Assembly (NCBI GenBank): GCA_041918675.1
Contig: JAYRVF010000007.1
Location: forward strand, 1 to 64,000
From: SCUB01 sp041918675
GTDB lineage: Bacteria > Pseudomonadota > Alphaproteobacteria > Rhizobiales > Xanthobacteraceae
Direction of reading: 5' to 3'
DNA: 64,000 bases
Positions within the stretch are counted from its first letter, which is position 1; every line of letters begins with the position of its first letter. The translations under genes and the position numbers were made by a program. Positions 44,259 to 53,295 of this stretch are shown here, piece by piece. A model generated the notes under the pieces. It was given only the letters and a program-made list of their open reading frames with translations. It did no database searches and had not been told where the DNA came from.

Positions 44259-45860
44259 TCAGAACAGATCCCCCTGGTCGGCGCGCCCACGCCGCGATTT
44301 GCGCGTGAAAGCGGGCTTTTCCGAACCAGTCGGGTCGGACGCGGGCGCCGAAGTCGGCGGCCGAGCCAGCGCGCCGACGCGGCCGTCGGAAAATTCGATG
44401 TCGAGAAGATCACCGCCCTTGATCGCGGCCGCCGCGAACACGGGCTGTCCGGTCGCGTCGCGCACCAACGCGAAACCGCGCGCCAGCACCGCGCGATAGG
44501 AAAGCGCGCCGAGCAATCGCCAGCAACGTTCCAACCGCGCCTCGCCACGCTCCACCACCGCCAGAAACGCCCGCTGGCCGCGCTCGCCCAGACGATGGGC
44601 GCGCTCGCGCTCGCGGGCGATGCGCGCGCGATGCATGTCGGCGTTCGCCCGCAGCGAGGAGACGAGCCGCGCGCCGAGCGCCGCGAACGTCTGGCGGCGG
44701 TGGCGCATCGCGGCGGAATCGGCGAGCGCCAGCCGATCGCGCGCGGCAGCCGCGCGCTGGCGCGCTTGCGCGATCCGGCCGCGCAGGACGCCGAGCGTGA
44801 GATGCGCGCCGAGCGTGGTGAAGCGCCGGACGTGGTCGTGGGTGTTGGACTTGAGCGCCCGCGGCAGGCCGAGCGCCGCGTTGTCGAGACGTTGGCGCGG
44901 AATCGCCAGGAGCTCGGCCGTCACCGGCAACGCGCGCGCCGCCGCGCGCAACTCGACGCGGCGTTCGTCGAGGCCGCGCCGCCAATTGGCGAAGGCGCGA
45001 CGGGCGAGATTCGACACGTCGAGGGCGAGCTCGGCGCGGACCGGCACGGCCATTTCGGCGGCCGCCGTCGGCGTCGGCGCGCGCCGGTCGGCCGCGAAAT
45101 CGATCAGCGTCACGTCGGTCTCGTGGCCGACCGCCGAGATCAGCGGGATCAGGCTGTCGGCGGCCGCGCGCACGACGATCTCCTCGTTGAACGACCACAG
45201 GTCCTCCAGCGAGCCGCCGCCCCGCGCGACGATGATGAGATCGGGACGCGGAACCTTGCCCCGCTCCGGCAATTCGTTGAAGCCGCGAATGGCGGCGGCG
45301 ACCTCCTCGGCCGAGCCCTCGCCCTGGACGCGCACCGGCCAGACCAGCACGCGGCGCGGGAAGCGGTCGTTCAGCCGATGCAGGATGTCGCGGATCACCG
45401 CGCCGGTCGGGGAGGTGACGACGCCGATCACGTCGGGCAAAGCGGGCAGGAGTTGCTTGCGGGATTCGTCGAACAGGCCCTCGGCGGCGAGCTTCTTCTT
45501 GCGCTCCTCCATCAGCGCCATCAGCGCGCCGACGCCGGCGAGTTCGAGCGCCTCGATCACGATCTGGTATTTCGACGAGCCGGGATAGGTCGTCAGCTTG
45601 CCGGTGGCGACGACTTCGAGGCCCTCTTGCGGCCGGACCCGCATGCGTCCGTAAACGCCCTTCCAGATCACCGCCTCGATCTTGGCGCTGGCGTCCTTGA
45701 GCGCGAAATAGCAATGGCCGGAGGCATGCGGTCCGCGGAAGCCGGAGACCTCGCCGCGCACGCGGACATGGCCGTAGGCGTCCTCCACCGTGCGCCTCAG
45801 CGCGGCGGAAAGCTCCGAGACCGTCAGTTCCGCGACATTGGCCTGGGGCGGCTTGGACAT
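44259..45860 (-). CDS. xseA: Exodeoxyribonuclease VII large subunit
   Basis: The 533-residue nuclease subunit that with XseB degrades single-stranded DNA in both directions. OB-fold N-terminus (VRVRGEVSGFRGPHASGHCYFALKD), catalytic part with VVTSPTGAVIRDILHRL and RGGGSLEDLWSFN and VGHETDVTLIDFAADRRAPTPTAAAE, then long coiled coil. ATG 45860 preferred over GTG 45863. xseB is not in the window. Divergent from purD. Confidence 0.97.
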   Translation of the reverse strand: MSKPPQANVAELTVSELSAALRRTVEDAYGHVRVRGEVSGFRGPHASGHCYFALKDASAKIEAVIWKGVYGRMRVRPQEGLEVVATGKLTTYPGSSKYQIVIEALELAGVGALMALMEERKKKLAAEGLFDESRKQLLPALPDVIGVVTSPTGAVIRDILHRLNDRFPRRVLVWPVRVQGEGSAEEVAAAIRGFNELPERGKVPRPDLIIVARGGGSLEDLWSFNEEIVVRAAADSLIPLISAVGHETDVTLIDFAADRRAPTPTAAAEMAVPVRAELALDVSNLARRAFANWRRGLDERRVELRAAARALPVTAELLAIPRQRLDNAALGLPRALKSNTHDHVRRFTTLGAHLTLGVLRGRIAQARQRAAAARDRLALADSAAMRHRRQTFAALGARLVSSLRANADMHRARIARERERAHRLGERGQRAFLAVVERGEARLERCWRLLGALSYRAVLARGFALVRDATGQPVFAAAAIKGGDLLDIEFSDGRVGALARPPTSAPASDPTGSEKPAFTRKSRRGRADQGDLF

Positions 45861-45942
45861 CACGCGTCGAATCCCTTGCGGCGCAAGGCGGCCATGCTAC
45901 ACCCTTCGGCGAACGAGGCATCCGCGAATTGGCGCATTTCCC

Positions 45943-47214
45943 ATGAACATTCTTCTGCTCGGATCGGGCGGGCGCGAACACGCGCTCGCCTGGAAGATCG
46001 CCGCGTCTCCGCTCTTGCGCAAGCTCTGGTGCGCGCCGGGCAACGCCGGCATCGCGCGAGAGGCCGAATGCGTCGGGCTCGATGTCGCCGACCACGCCGC
46101 CGTCATTTCCTTCTGCCGGGAAAATGCCGTCGACCTGGTGGTGGTCGGGCCGGAGGCCCCGCTTGCCGCCGGGATCGTCGACGATCTGGGCCGGGCCAGC
46201 ATCAAGGCGTTCGGCCCCTCGAAGGCCGCCGCGCGCCTTGAAGGCTCCAAGGGCTTCACCAAGGACCTCTGCAAGGCGAACGCCATCCCGACGGCGGCCT
46301 ATGAACGCTTCGCCGACGTCGCCAGCGCCAAGGCCTATGTCCGCGCGCGCGGCGCGCCCATCGTCGTCAAGGCCGACGGGCTCGCGGCCGGCAAGGGCGT
46401 GGTCGTCGCGATGACGCTGGCGGAAGCGGAAGACGCGGTCGAGGCGATGCTGGCCGTGCGTGGGGCCGAAGTGGTGATCGAGGAATTTCTCACCGGCGAG
46501 GAAGCCTCCTTCTTCGTGCTGTGCGACGGGGAGAACGCGCTGGCGCTCGCGACCGCCCAGGATCACAAGCGCGCCTTCGACGGCGACAAGGGACCCAACA
46601 CCGGCGGCATGGGCGCCTATTCGCCGGCCCCGGTGATGACGAAGGAAATGTGCGCGCGCGCGATGGAGGAGATCGTGCGACCGACCTTGCGCGCGATGGC
46701 GGCCATGGGCTGCCCCTACAAGGGAGTGCTCTATGCCGGGCTGATGATCAACGCGGAAGGGCCGAAGCTCATCGAATACAACGTCCGCTTCGGCGATCCC
46801 GAGTGCCAGGTGCTGATGCCGCGGCTGATGTCGGACATCGTGCCGGCGCTGGTCGCCTCGGTCGAGGGCGGCTTGAAGCATTTCGACCTGCGCTGGTTTC
46901 CCGATCCCGCGCTCACGGTGGTCATGGCCGCGAAGGGCTATCCCGGCGACTACGCCAAGGGCACGCGCATCGAGGGGCTCGAAGCGGCGGCCGAGGTCGA
47001 GGGCGTCGAAATCTTCCACGCCGGCACCAGGGCCGAAGGCGGCGCGATCCTGGCGAGTGGCGGGCGCGTGCTCAACGTGACCGCGACGGGCAAGACCGTG
47101 AGCGAGGCGCGGACGCGCGCCTATCGCGCGGTCGACCTGATCCGTTGGCCGGAAGGTTTCTGCCGCCGCGATATCGGCTGGCAGGCGATCCGGCGGGAAC
47201 AATCGGAGGGATGA
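45943..47214 (+). CDS. purD: Phosphoribosylamine-glycine ligase
   Basis: The second enzyme of purine synthesis: ligates glycine to phosphoribosylamine with ATP. 423 residues: start MNILLLGSGGREHALAWK, ATP-grasp region with KADGLAAGKGVVVA, HKRAFDGDKGPNTGGMGAYSPAP, and LIEYNVRFGDPECQVLMPR. The upstream frame to 45790 overlaps xseA and is discarded. The hydrolase gene follows after 6 bases. Confidence 0.97.
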   Translation: MNILLLGSGGREHALAWKIAASPLLRKLWCAPGNAGIAREAECVGLDVADHAAVISFCRENAVDLVVVGPEAPLAAGIVDDLGRASIKAFGPSKAAARLEGSKGFTKDLCKANAIPTAAYERFADVASAKAYVRARGAPIVVKADGLAAGKGVVVAMTLAEAEDAVEAMLAVRGAEVVIEEFLTGEEASFFVLCDGENALALATAQDHKRAFDGDKGPNTGGMGAYSPAPVMTKEMCARAMEEIVRPTLRAMAAMGCPYKGVLYAGLMINAEGPKLIEYNVRFGDPECQVLMPRLMSDIVPALVASVEGGLKHFDLRWFPDPALTVVMAAKGYPGDYAKGTRIEGLEAAAEVEGVEIFHAGTRAEGGAILASGGRVLNVTATGKTVSEARTRAYRAVDLIRWPEGFCRRDIGWQAIRREQSEG

Positions 47215-47220
47215 CGACCC

Positions 47221-48123
47221 ATGGCCGACCTTTCCGATCTCTATCCTGGGTTCGCCTCGGAATGGATCCACACCGGCTCGGGCCGTCTGTTCGCGCGCGT
47301 CGGCGGCAAGGGGCCGCCGCTGATGCTGCTGCACGGCTTTCCGCAGACGAATGTGATGTGGCACAAGATCGCGCCGCCGCTCGCCGAACGCTTCACCCTC
47401 GTCATTCCCGATCTGCCCGGCTACGGCTGGTCCGACGTGCCCGAAACCGACGCCGACCACACGCCCTACACCAAGCGCGCGATGGCGCGGGCGATGATCG
47501 AGATCATGGAGAAACTGGGGTTCGCGCGTTTTTCGGTCGCCGGTCACGATCGCGGCGGGCGTGTCGCCTATCGCCTCGCGCTCGATCATCCCGGCAGGCT
47601 CGCGCGGATCGCGGTGCTCGACATCCTGCCGACCTACGAATATTGGGCGAAGTTCGATCGGCTCTACGGCCTGAAGATCTACCACTGGACGTTTCTAGCC
47701 CAGCCGCGCCCGCTCCCCGAAACGCTGATCGGCGCCAATCCCGATTTCTATTTCCGCGACAAGCTCGCCGGCTGGACCAAGGCGAGGGACCTTTCCGCGT
47801 TCGACCCCCGCGCGCTCGCGCATTATCTGACCGCCATGCGTGATCCCTCGCGCATTCACGCGGCCTGCGAGGACTACCGCGCCGGCGCCCATGGCGATTA
47901 CGAGATGGACGCCGCCGACCTGAAGGCCGGCAACAAGATCGGCGCGCCGCTTTTAGCGCTATGGGGCGGGGCGGGGATCGCGGCCTCGGCGGCGACGCCG
48001 CTTGATACCTGGCGGAAATGGGCGAAGGACGTGACCGGCGAGCCGATCGATTCCGGGCACTTCATCGCGGAGGAAAATCCCGCGCCGACGGCGCGCGCGC
48101 TGCTTGCCTTCTTCGGCGGCTGA
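47221..48123 (+). CDS. Alpha/beta hydrolase, fluoroacetate dehalogenase-like
   Basis: A 300-residue hydrolase. At identical positions to the Rhodopseudomonas palustris fluoroacetate dehalogenase RPA1163, as I remember it, are the nucleophile Asp110, carboxylate-binding Arg111 and Arg114 (GHDRGGRVAYR), Asp134 (VLDILP), halide-pocket His155, Trp156 (YHWTFLAQ) and Tyr219 (EDYRAGA), and the base His280 (SGHFIAEENP). That makes a defluorinase or haloacetate dehalogenase more likely than an esterase or epoxide hydrolase. It sits 6 bases after purD, so it is probably cotranscribed; the link is not metabolic as far as I can see. Confidence 0.88.
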   Translation: MADLSDLYPGFASEWIHTGSGRLFARVGGKGPPLMLLHGFPQTNVMWHKIAPPLAERFTLVIPDLPGYGWSDVPETDADHTPYTKRAMARAMIEIMEKLGFARFSVAGHDRGGRVAYRLALDHPGRLARIAVLDILPTYEYWAKFDRLYGLKIYHWTFLAQPRPLPETLIGANPDFYFRDKLAGWTKARDLSAFDPRALAHYLTAMRDPSRIHAACEDYRAGAHGDYEMDAADLKAGNKIGAPLLALWGGAGIAASAATPLDTWRKWAKDVTGEPIDSGHFIAEENPAPTARALLAFFGG

Positions 48124-48196
48124 GGCGCGGTTCGGCGGGGTCAACGCGGTGCGCGGCTTGCGGCGCGCGGGTCGCCGACTTCATCGCCCCGTCGCC

Positions 48197-48643
48197 TCAT
48201 CGCCGTTCGCGGAAGAACTCCCGCAGCATCTCGCCCGCCTCGCTTTCGCCGACCTGGCCATAGACCTCCGGCCGGTGGTGGCAGGTGGGCGAGGCGAAAA
48301 ACCGCGTGCCGTGGTCGACCGCGCCGCCCTTGGGGTCGCCCGCGCCGTAATACAGGCGCCGGATGCGGGCGAAGGAAATCGCCCCCGCGCACATCGCGCA
48401 GGGCTCCAAGGTGACGTAGAGATCGCAATCGATAAGACGTTCGCTGCCGATGGCGCGCGCTGCCCCGCGAATGGCGATGATTTCGGCGTGCGCCGTCGGA
48501 TCGCCGTCGGTGATCGTCCGGTTGCCGCCGCGTCCGATCACCACGCCGTCGCGCACGACGACGCAGCCGATCGGAACCTCGCCGGCCTCCCGCGCCGCGC
48601 GGGCCTCCGCCAGCGCCAGCGCCATGTAAGAAACCGCGGTCAT
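48197..48643 (-). CDS. tadA: tRNA-specific adenosine deaminase
   Basis: Deaminates adenosine-34 to inosine in tRNA-Arg(ACG). 148 residues; zinc motif HAEIIAIRGA with catalytic Glu, and PCAMCAGAISFARI. Length and the ending VGESEAGEMLREFFRERR fit TadA rather than cytosine or guanine deaminase. Divergent from rluB with a 47-base gap. Confidence 0.95.
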   Translation of the reverse strand: MTAVSYMALALAEARAAREAGEVPIGCVVVRDGVVIGRGGNRTITDGDPTAHAEIIAIRGAARAIGSERLIDCDLYVTLEPCAMCAGAISFARIRRLYYGAGDPKGGAVDHGTRFFASPTCHHRPEVYGQVGESEAGEMLREFFRERR

Positions 48644-48690
48644 GTCTCGTAACGTCTCCGGAACTCTGTTATCAGGCGTCTGCGCTCAAC

Positions 48691-50634
48691 ATGGGAAAGA
48701 AGACACCAATCATGGCCCGCGACAAGGATAATAAGAATGGCGATCGTCCGCGCGGCCAGCGCGGCGGCCCGCCCCGGCGTGGCGGGCCCGCCCGTGGCGG
48801 TTCGTCCGGCCCGGCGCGCGACCGCAAACCTCGCGACGCCAAACCCCGTGACGCCAAATCTCGCGGCGCCGAGTCACGCGATTTCAAGTCACGCGACTTC
48901 AAGTCCCGTGATTTCAAGCCGCGCGAAAGCGGGGCGGGCGAGAGCCGCCCGCGTCCTTCGCGTTTCGGCGGGCGCGATCGTCCGGGCGAGAAGCGGGACT
49001 TCGCGGCAAAGGGTGGCGCGGGACAGAAACGCGACTTCGGCGGCAAGCGTTCGCCCGGCGCGAAGCGACCTTATCGCGAGAGTGGTGCGGGCGAGGAGCG
49101 CGCGGTCGGCGGCAAGCGTGAATTCGGCGAGAGGCGCGGCCATGGCGGCGGGCGCGGCTTCGGCGAAAAGCGAGATTTTTCCGAGAAGCGGCGCTTCGGC
49201 GAAAAGCGGAGTTTTGGCGGCGGTCCCAAGCGGGATCGCGACGCCGACGCGCGGCCGCGTTCCGATGATCGTCCCGCGCGTTCGGCCGGCCGCCCCGAGC
49301 GGTCCGAAAGACCGCGCGGCGAATGGACCGAGCGCCCGCGGCGTCAGCATTATCGCAGCACCGAATCCTGGGGCGAGGGCGAGGCGCGTCCGCGACCCCG
49401 CTTCGGCGAGCGCCGCGACGAAGGTCATGACAATCGCCGTGACAAGCCCCGCGACGAACGCCGTGGCGGGCGCGCCGCGCCGCCCAAGCGCGCGTTCGGC
49501 GACAAGCGCCCCATTCGGGACCGCGCGTTCCCCTACGAGCGCTCCGAAGGCGGCCGTGAGGATTTTCGCGAACGCAAGTCCTCCTTTCACGCGCGCAAGC
49601 GCGAGGGCGGTCGCGACATCGAACGCTTGGTCGCCGCGCGAGAGGCGAAACAGGGCGAACGCATCGCCAAGGTGGTGGCGCGCGCGGGCCTATGTTCGCG
49701 GCGCGAGGCGGAGGCGTGGATCGTGCAAGGGCGCGTCGCGATCAACGGGCGCGTCATCAATTCGCCCGCTCTCGACGTTACCGCGCGCGACGTCATCACC
49801 GTCGACGGCGCGGCGCTGCCCGCCCGCGAGCGCACGCGGCTGTTCCTTTATCACAAGCCGCGCGGGCTGGTGACGACGCACGCCGATCCGGAAGGCCGTC
49901 CGACGGTGTTCGACGCGCTGTCCGAGGATCTGCCGCGACTCATCAGCGTCGGGCGGCTCGACTACAACACCGAGGGGCTGTTGCTCCTCACCAACGACGG
50001 CGGGCTCGCGCGCGCCCTCGAATTGCCGGCGACCGGCTGGCTGCGGCGCTACCGGGTGCGCGCCCATGGCACGGTGACCCAGGCCGAACTCGACCGGCTG
50101 CGCGACGGCATCGAGATCGACGGCGTGCGCTACGGCGCGATCGAGGCGAGCCTCGATCGGCCGCAGGGCGCGAATGTGTGGCTCACTTTCGCCATCCGCG
50201 AGGGCAAGAACCGCGAGGTGCGCAACGTGCTCGCCCATCTCGGGCTCGACGTGAACCGGCTGATCCGCGTCTCCTACGGTCCGTTTCAGCTCGGCGAGAT
50301 CGCCGAGGGCGCGGTCGAGGAAGTCAAGACGCGCGTGCTGCGCGAGCAACTCGGCGACAAGCTCGCGCGGCTGGCCGGCGTCGATCTCGTGTCGCCGGCG
50401 AGGACCGAGGAATCGCGCGGCCAGCGCGTCGCCGGCGAGGCGGATGAAGCGCGCGCCAAACCCCGGCGCGCCGGCCTGATCGCCGACCGCAAGGGGCGCC
50501 GCGTGCTGGTCGAGCGCGCGCGCGACAGCCGGGCCGAAACCCCGAGCGAGGAGGGGGACGAGCGGCCCGCGCCGCGCCGCGCCCCGAAGCGCCGCTATCA
50601 CGGCAAGCGCGAGCGCGAACCCGGGGCCGATTGA
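48691..50634 (+). CDS. rluB: Large-subunit rRNA pseudouridine synthase, RluB-type, with long basic N-terminus
   Basis: Makes pseudouridine in 23S rRNA (U2605 in E. coli). The enzyme core begins near residue 315: S4 domain RIAKVVARAGLCSRREAEAWIVQGRVAINGRVI, then RLDYNTEGLLLLTNDG with catalytic Asp424, and GKNREVRNVLAHLGLDVNRLIRVSYG. The first 310 residues are low complexity, Arg/Gly/Lys/Asp-rich, with SRDFK x3 and many GEKR(D/S)F copies; the C-terminal 80 residues are also basic. Total 647 aa versus about 290 in E. coli. ATG 48691; ATG 48712 also possible. Overlaps rsmD. Confidence 0.93.
   Translation: MGKKTPIMARDKDNKNGDRPRGQRGGPPRRGGPARGGSSGPARDRKPRDAKPRDAKSRGAESRDFKSRDFKSRDFKPRESGAGESRPRPSRFGGRDRPGEKRDFAAKGGAGQKRDFGGKRSPGAKRPYRESGAGEERAVGGKREFGERRGHGGGRGFGEKRDFSEKRRFGEKRSFGGGPKRDRDADARPRSDDRPARSAGRPERSERPRGEWTERPRRQHYRSTESWGEGEARPRPRFGERRDEGHDNRRDKPRDERRGGRAAPPKRAFGDKRPIRDRAFPYERSEGGREDFRERKSSFHARKREGGRDIERLVAAREAKQGERIAKVVARAGLCSRREAEAWIVQGRVAINGRVINSPALDVTARDVITVDGAALPARERTRLFLYHKPRGLVTTHADPEGRPTVFDALSEDLPRLISVGRLDYNTEGLLLLTNDGGLARALELPATGWLRRYRVRAHGTVTQAELDRLRDGIEIDGVRYGAIEASLDRPQGANVWLTFAIREGKNREVRNVLAHLGLDVNRLIRVSYGPFQLGEIAEGAVEEVKTRVLREQLGDKLARLAGVDLVSPARTEESRGQRVAGEADEARAKPRRAGLIADRKGRRVLVERARDSRAETPSEEGDERPAPRRAPKRRYHGKREREPGAD
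48874..48918 (+). repeat. 15-bp coding tandem repeat in rluB
   Basis: Three units of TC(A/C)CG(C/T)GA(C/T)TTCAAG encoding SRDFK three times, within the low-complexity N-terminus of the pseudouridine synthase. Third-position differences show it is not a very recent expansion. Confidence 0.85.
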
Positions 50635-51191
50635 TGCGGATCGTGGGCGGGCGTTTCCGGGGTCGCGCGATCGCCGCGCCGGCCTCGCGCGACATTCGCC
50701 CGACCGCGGACCGCCTGCGCGAGGCGCTGTTCAACATCCTCGTTCACGGCCACGGCGATCCGGTGACCGGCGCGCGGGTGATCGACCTGTTCGCGGGCAC
50801 CGGCGCGCTCGGGCTTGAGGCGATGTCGCGCGGCGCCGCTTTCGCGTTGTTCGTCGACAATGGCGCGGAGGCGCGCGCGCTGCTGCGGCGGAACGTCGAG
50901 GCGCTGGGGCTAGGCGGCGCGACCAAGATCTATCGTCGCGACGCCACGGCGCTGGGCCAGGCCCATCCGCACGCGCCGTTCACGCTTGCCTTCTGCGATC
51001 CGCCCTACGGCAAGGATCTCGCCTCGCGCGCGCTCGCCTCCTTGCGCGCCGGCGGCTGGCTCGCGCCCGAGGCGACGGTGATCGTGGAGGAAGCGACGGC
51101 GTCCCGTTTCGCCGCGCCGGAAGGCTATGGCGAGATCGATCGCCGCGCCTATGACGACACCGAATTCGTCATTCTCCGCCTCGTGCCCTGA
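50634..51191 (+). CDS. rsmD: 16S rRNA (guanine-966-N2)-methyltransferase RsmD
   Basis: 185 residues. Starts MRIVGGRFRGRAIAAP and has DLFAGTGALGLEAMSRGA for S-adenosylmethionine and DPPYGKDL as catalytic N-(D)PPY motif. Methylates G966 in the 30S subunit. Its ATG overlaps the TGA of rluB, so two rRNA-modification enzymes are coupled. Convergent with mutL. Confidence 0.95.
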   Translation: MRIVGGRFRGRAIAAPASRDIRPTADRLREALFNILVHGHGDPVTGARVIDLFAGTGALGLEAMSRGAAFALFVDNGAEARALLRRNVEALGLGGATKIYRRDATALGQAHPHAPFTLAFCDPPYGKDLASRALASLRAGGWLAPEATVIVEEATASRFAAPEGYGEIDRRAYDDTEFVILRLVP

Positions 51192-51212
51192 CCCGCGTGG
51201 TCGCGCGCGATA

Positions 51213-53030
51213 CTAGTGCCGTCCGAACAGCCGCTCGATATCGGCGAGCCGCAGTTCGACATAGGTCGGGCGACCGTGATTGCATTGCCCGGAATTGGGC
51301 GTCGCCTCCATTTCGCGCAACAGCGCGTTCATCTCCTCGGGCCTGAGCCTGCGCCCGGCGCGCACCGAGCCGTGGCAGGCCATGGTCGCGGCGACGTGCA
51401 TCAGGCGGCGTTCGAGCGGCAGCGCCTCGTCCCATTCGGTCATGTGCTCGGCGAGATCGCGCAGCATCGCGGCCGCGTCGACCTCGCCCAGCATCGCCGG
51501 CGTCTCGCGCACCGCGACCGCGCCGGGGCCGAACGGCTCGACGACGAAGCCGAAGCGGGTCAAATCGTCCGCGCGCGCGACGAGGCGCTCGACGGTGGCC
51601 TCGTCGAACTCGACGATCTCGGGGATGAGCAGGATCTGCCGCGCCACGCCGGCACGCTCCATCGCCGTCTTGATGCGCTCGTAGACGATGCGCTCATGCG
51701 CGGCGTGCTGGTCGACGATGACGACGCCGTCGCGGGTCTGGCTGAGGATGTAGGTCTCGTGTATCTGCGCGCGCGCCGCGCCGAGCGGGCAGTCGAGCAG
51801 AGCCGCGGCCGGCGCCTCTGCGAGCGCTTCGGCCGAACTGTCGCCGACGGCGAATGCGGCCTGCGCGGCCTCGGCGAACCCGGACGTCGCCGGGTGACCG
51901 GGCGGGGCAAATCGAGGCGGTGCAAATCCGGACGCGGGGACCGACGGCGAGCGCCGCCAATCCCAGCCGCGCGCGGGCGCGCCCGCGCCAAGCGGCATGA
52001 TCGTGGCGCCGGCCGCGCCCATCGCGCTGCGCCGGCCCTCGCGGCCGAGCCCGTCCTTCAAGGCGTGGACGATGAGCGCGCGGATCAGGCCGGCGTCGCG
52101 AAAGCGCACCTCGGTCTTGGCCGGATGGACGTTGACGTCGACCTCGCGCGGATCGAGCGTGACGAACAGCGCCACCACCGGATGGCGATCGCGCGGAAGA
52201 TAATCGGCGTAGGCGGCGCGCACCGCGCCGAGAATGAGCTTGTCTCGCACCGGCCGGTCGTTGACGAAGAGATATTGGCCGAGCGCGTTGGCGCGGGTGA
52301 GCGCCGGCGTCGCCGCGAAACCGGCGACCGCGGCGTTGTCGCGTTCGGCGCGCACCTCGATCGCGTGGGCGCGGAAATCCGCGCCGAGAATGTCGCCGAG
52401 CCGTGTCAGGCGTCCCGCCGCGCCGGGCAGCGCCGCGGGCCACGTCACCGGCACGCGCTCCTCGCCGGCGAGCGCGAAGGCGATGTCGGGCCGCGCCATC
52501 GCCAGCCGGCGGACGACCTCGCGGATCGCCTCGGCCTCGGCGCGGTCGGTCTTGAGGAATTTCAGCCGCGCGGGCGTGGCGAAGAAAAGGTCGCGAACCT
52601 CGACCCGCGTCCCTTGCGCGAGCGCGGCCGGGGCGATCTCGCCGCGTTCGCCGCCGGTCACGGAGAGCGTCCAGCCATGCGGCTCGCGCGCGTGCCGCGT
52701 CGTCAAGGTCAGGCGCGCCACCGCGCCGATCGAGGGCAACGCCTCGCCGCGAAAGCCGAGCGTGCGGATGCGCAGCAGGTCCTCGTCGTCGAGTTTGGAG
52801 GTGGCGTGGCGTTCCACGGCGAGGTCGAGATCGGCGCGCGTCATCCCGGCGCCGTCGTCGGTGACGATGATGCGGCGCCGTCCGCCATCCTCGGTCTGGA
52901 CGTCGACGCGGCTCGCGCCGGCGTCGATGGCGTTTTCCACCAGTTCCTTGACGACGCTCGCCGGCCGCTCCACCACCTCGCCGGCGGCGATGCGATTGAC
53001 GACGGTCTCGGGCAGTTGGCGGACGGGCAT
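51213..53030 (-). CDS. mutL: DNA mismatch repair protein MutL
   Basis: A 605-residue GHKL ATPase. N-terminal: AAGEVVERPASVVKELVENAIDAG, DDGAGM, TLGFRGEALPSI. C-terminal: DQHAAHERIVYE matches the endonuclease motif DQHA-x2-E-x4-E, with ACHGSVRAG and CNHGRPTYVEL as further metal-site residues. So this MutL should nick the new strand itself, in line with the general absence of MutH in alphaproteobacteria. Pro/Gly-rich linker about 340-410. Convergent with rsmD. Confidence 0.97.
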   Translation of the reverse strand: MPVRQLPETVVNRIAAGEVVERPASVVKELVENAIDAGASRVDVQTEDGGRRRIIVTDDGAGMTRADLDLAVERHATSKLDDEDLLRIRTLGFRGEALPSIGAVARLTLTTRHAREPHGWTLSVTGGERGEIAPAALAQGTRVEVRDLFFATPARLKFLKTDRAEAEAIREVVRRLAMARPDIAFALAGEERVPVTWPAALPGAAGRLTRLGDILGADFRAHAIEVRAERDNAAVAGFAATPALTRANALGQYLFVNDRPVRDKLILGAVRAAYADYLPRDRHPVVALFVTLDPREVDVNVHPAKTEVRFRDAGLIRALIVHALKDGLGREGRRSAMGAAGATIMPLGAGAPARGWDWRRSPSVPASGFAPPRFAPPGHPATSGFAEAAQAAFAVGDSSAEALAEAPAAALLDCPLGAARAQIHETYILSQTRDGVVIVDQHAAHERIVYERIKTAMERAGVARQILLIPEIVEFDEATVERLVARADDLTRFGFVVEPFGPGAVAVRETPAMLGEVDAAAMLRDLAEHMTEWDEALPLERRLMHVAATMACHGSVRAGRRLRPEEMNALLREMEATPNSGQCNHGRPTYVELRLADIERLFGRH

Positions 53031-53116
53031 GGCGCGACTCGGATTGGGAAAGAGGCTACTCTAGCGTTTCGTGCTTGGGGCGTGAACCGCGGAAGCATCC
53101 CGCGCGACCGAGACGA

Positions 53117-53190
53117 GTGGAGCGGATTTGGCTTTCGCCGCCCGTATGGCCGCGAGCTCGCGAGGCGAAGGTTAAATCCGAATGCGCCAC
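53117..53190 (+). repeat. Palindromic repeat B, copy 2
   Basis: 74 bases starting GTGGAGCGGATTTGG and ending ATCCGAATGCGCCAC; centre TATGGCCGCGAGCTCGCGAGGCG. Aligns over its length, without gaps except one base, with the complement of 66-138. Placed directly before repeat A copy 4. Confidence 0.85.
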
Positions 53191-53192
53191 TC

Positions 53193-53278
53193 GAAACCAG
53201 GGTTTGCTCAAGGCGTTGAATTCGGGGCGGTTCATTTCGGCGGGATGATTCCGTCTCGCGGCGACGAAATGCTCTAGC
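53193..53278 (+). repeat. Dispersed repeat A, copy 4 (3' half)
   Basis: Contains ACCAGGGTTTGCTCAAGGC, TTGAATTC, TTTCGGCG and CCGTCTCGC, ending GAAATGCTCTAG, in the same order as 1480-1560. The first half (GCGAAAG-GGAAACC) is missing; repeat B copy 2 takes its place. Confidence 0.85.
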
Positions 53279-53295
53279 ATGGCGGGGAGGCGGAC

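Noticed and set aside
44410..47685. A 1091-codon minus-strand open frame opposite purD and xseA
   Set aside because: It spans three real genes on both strands, has the Arg/His/Ala-rich composition of a high-GC shadow frame and no protein motifs.
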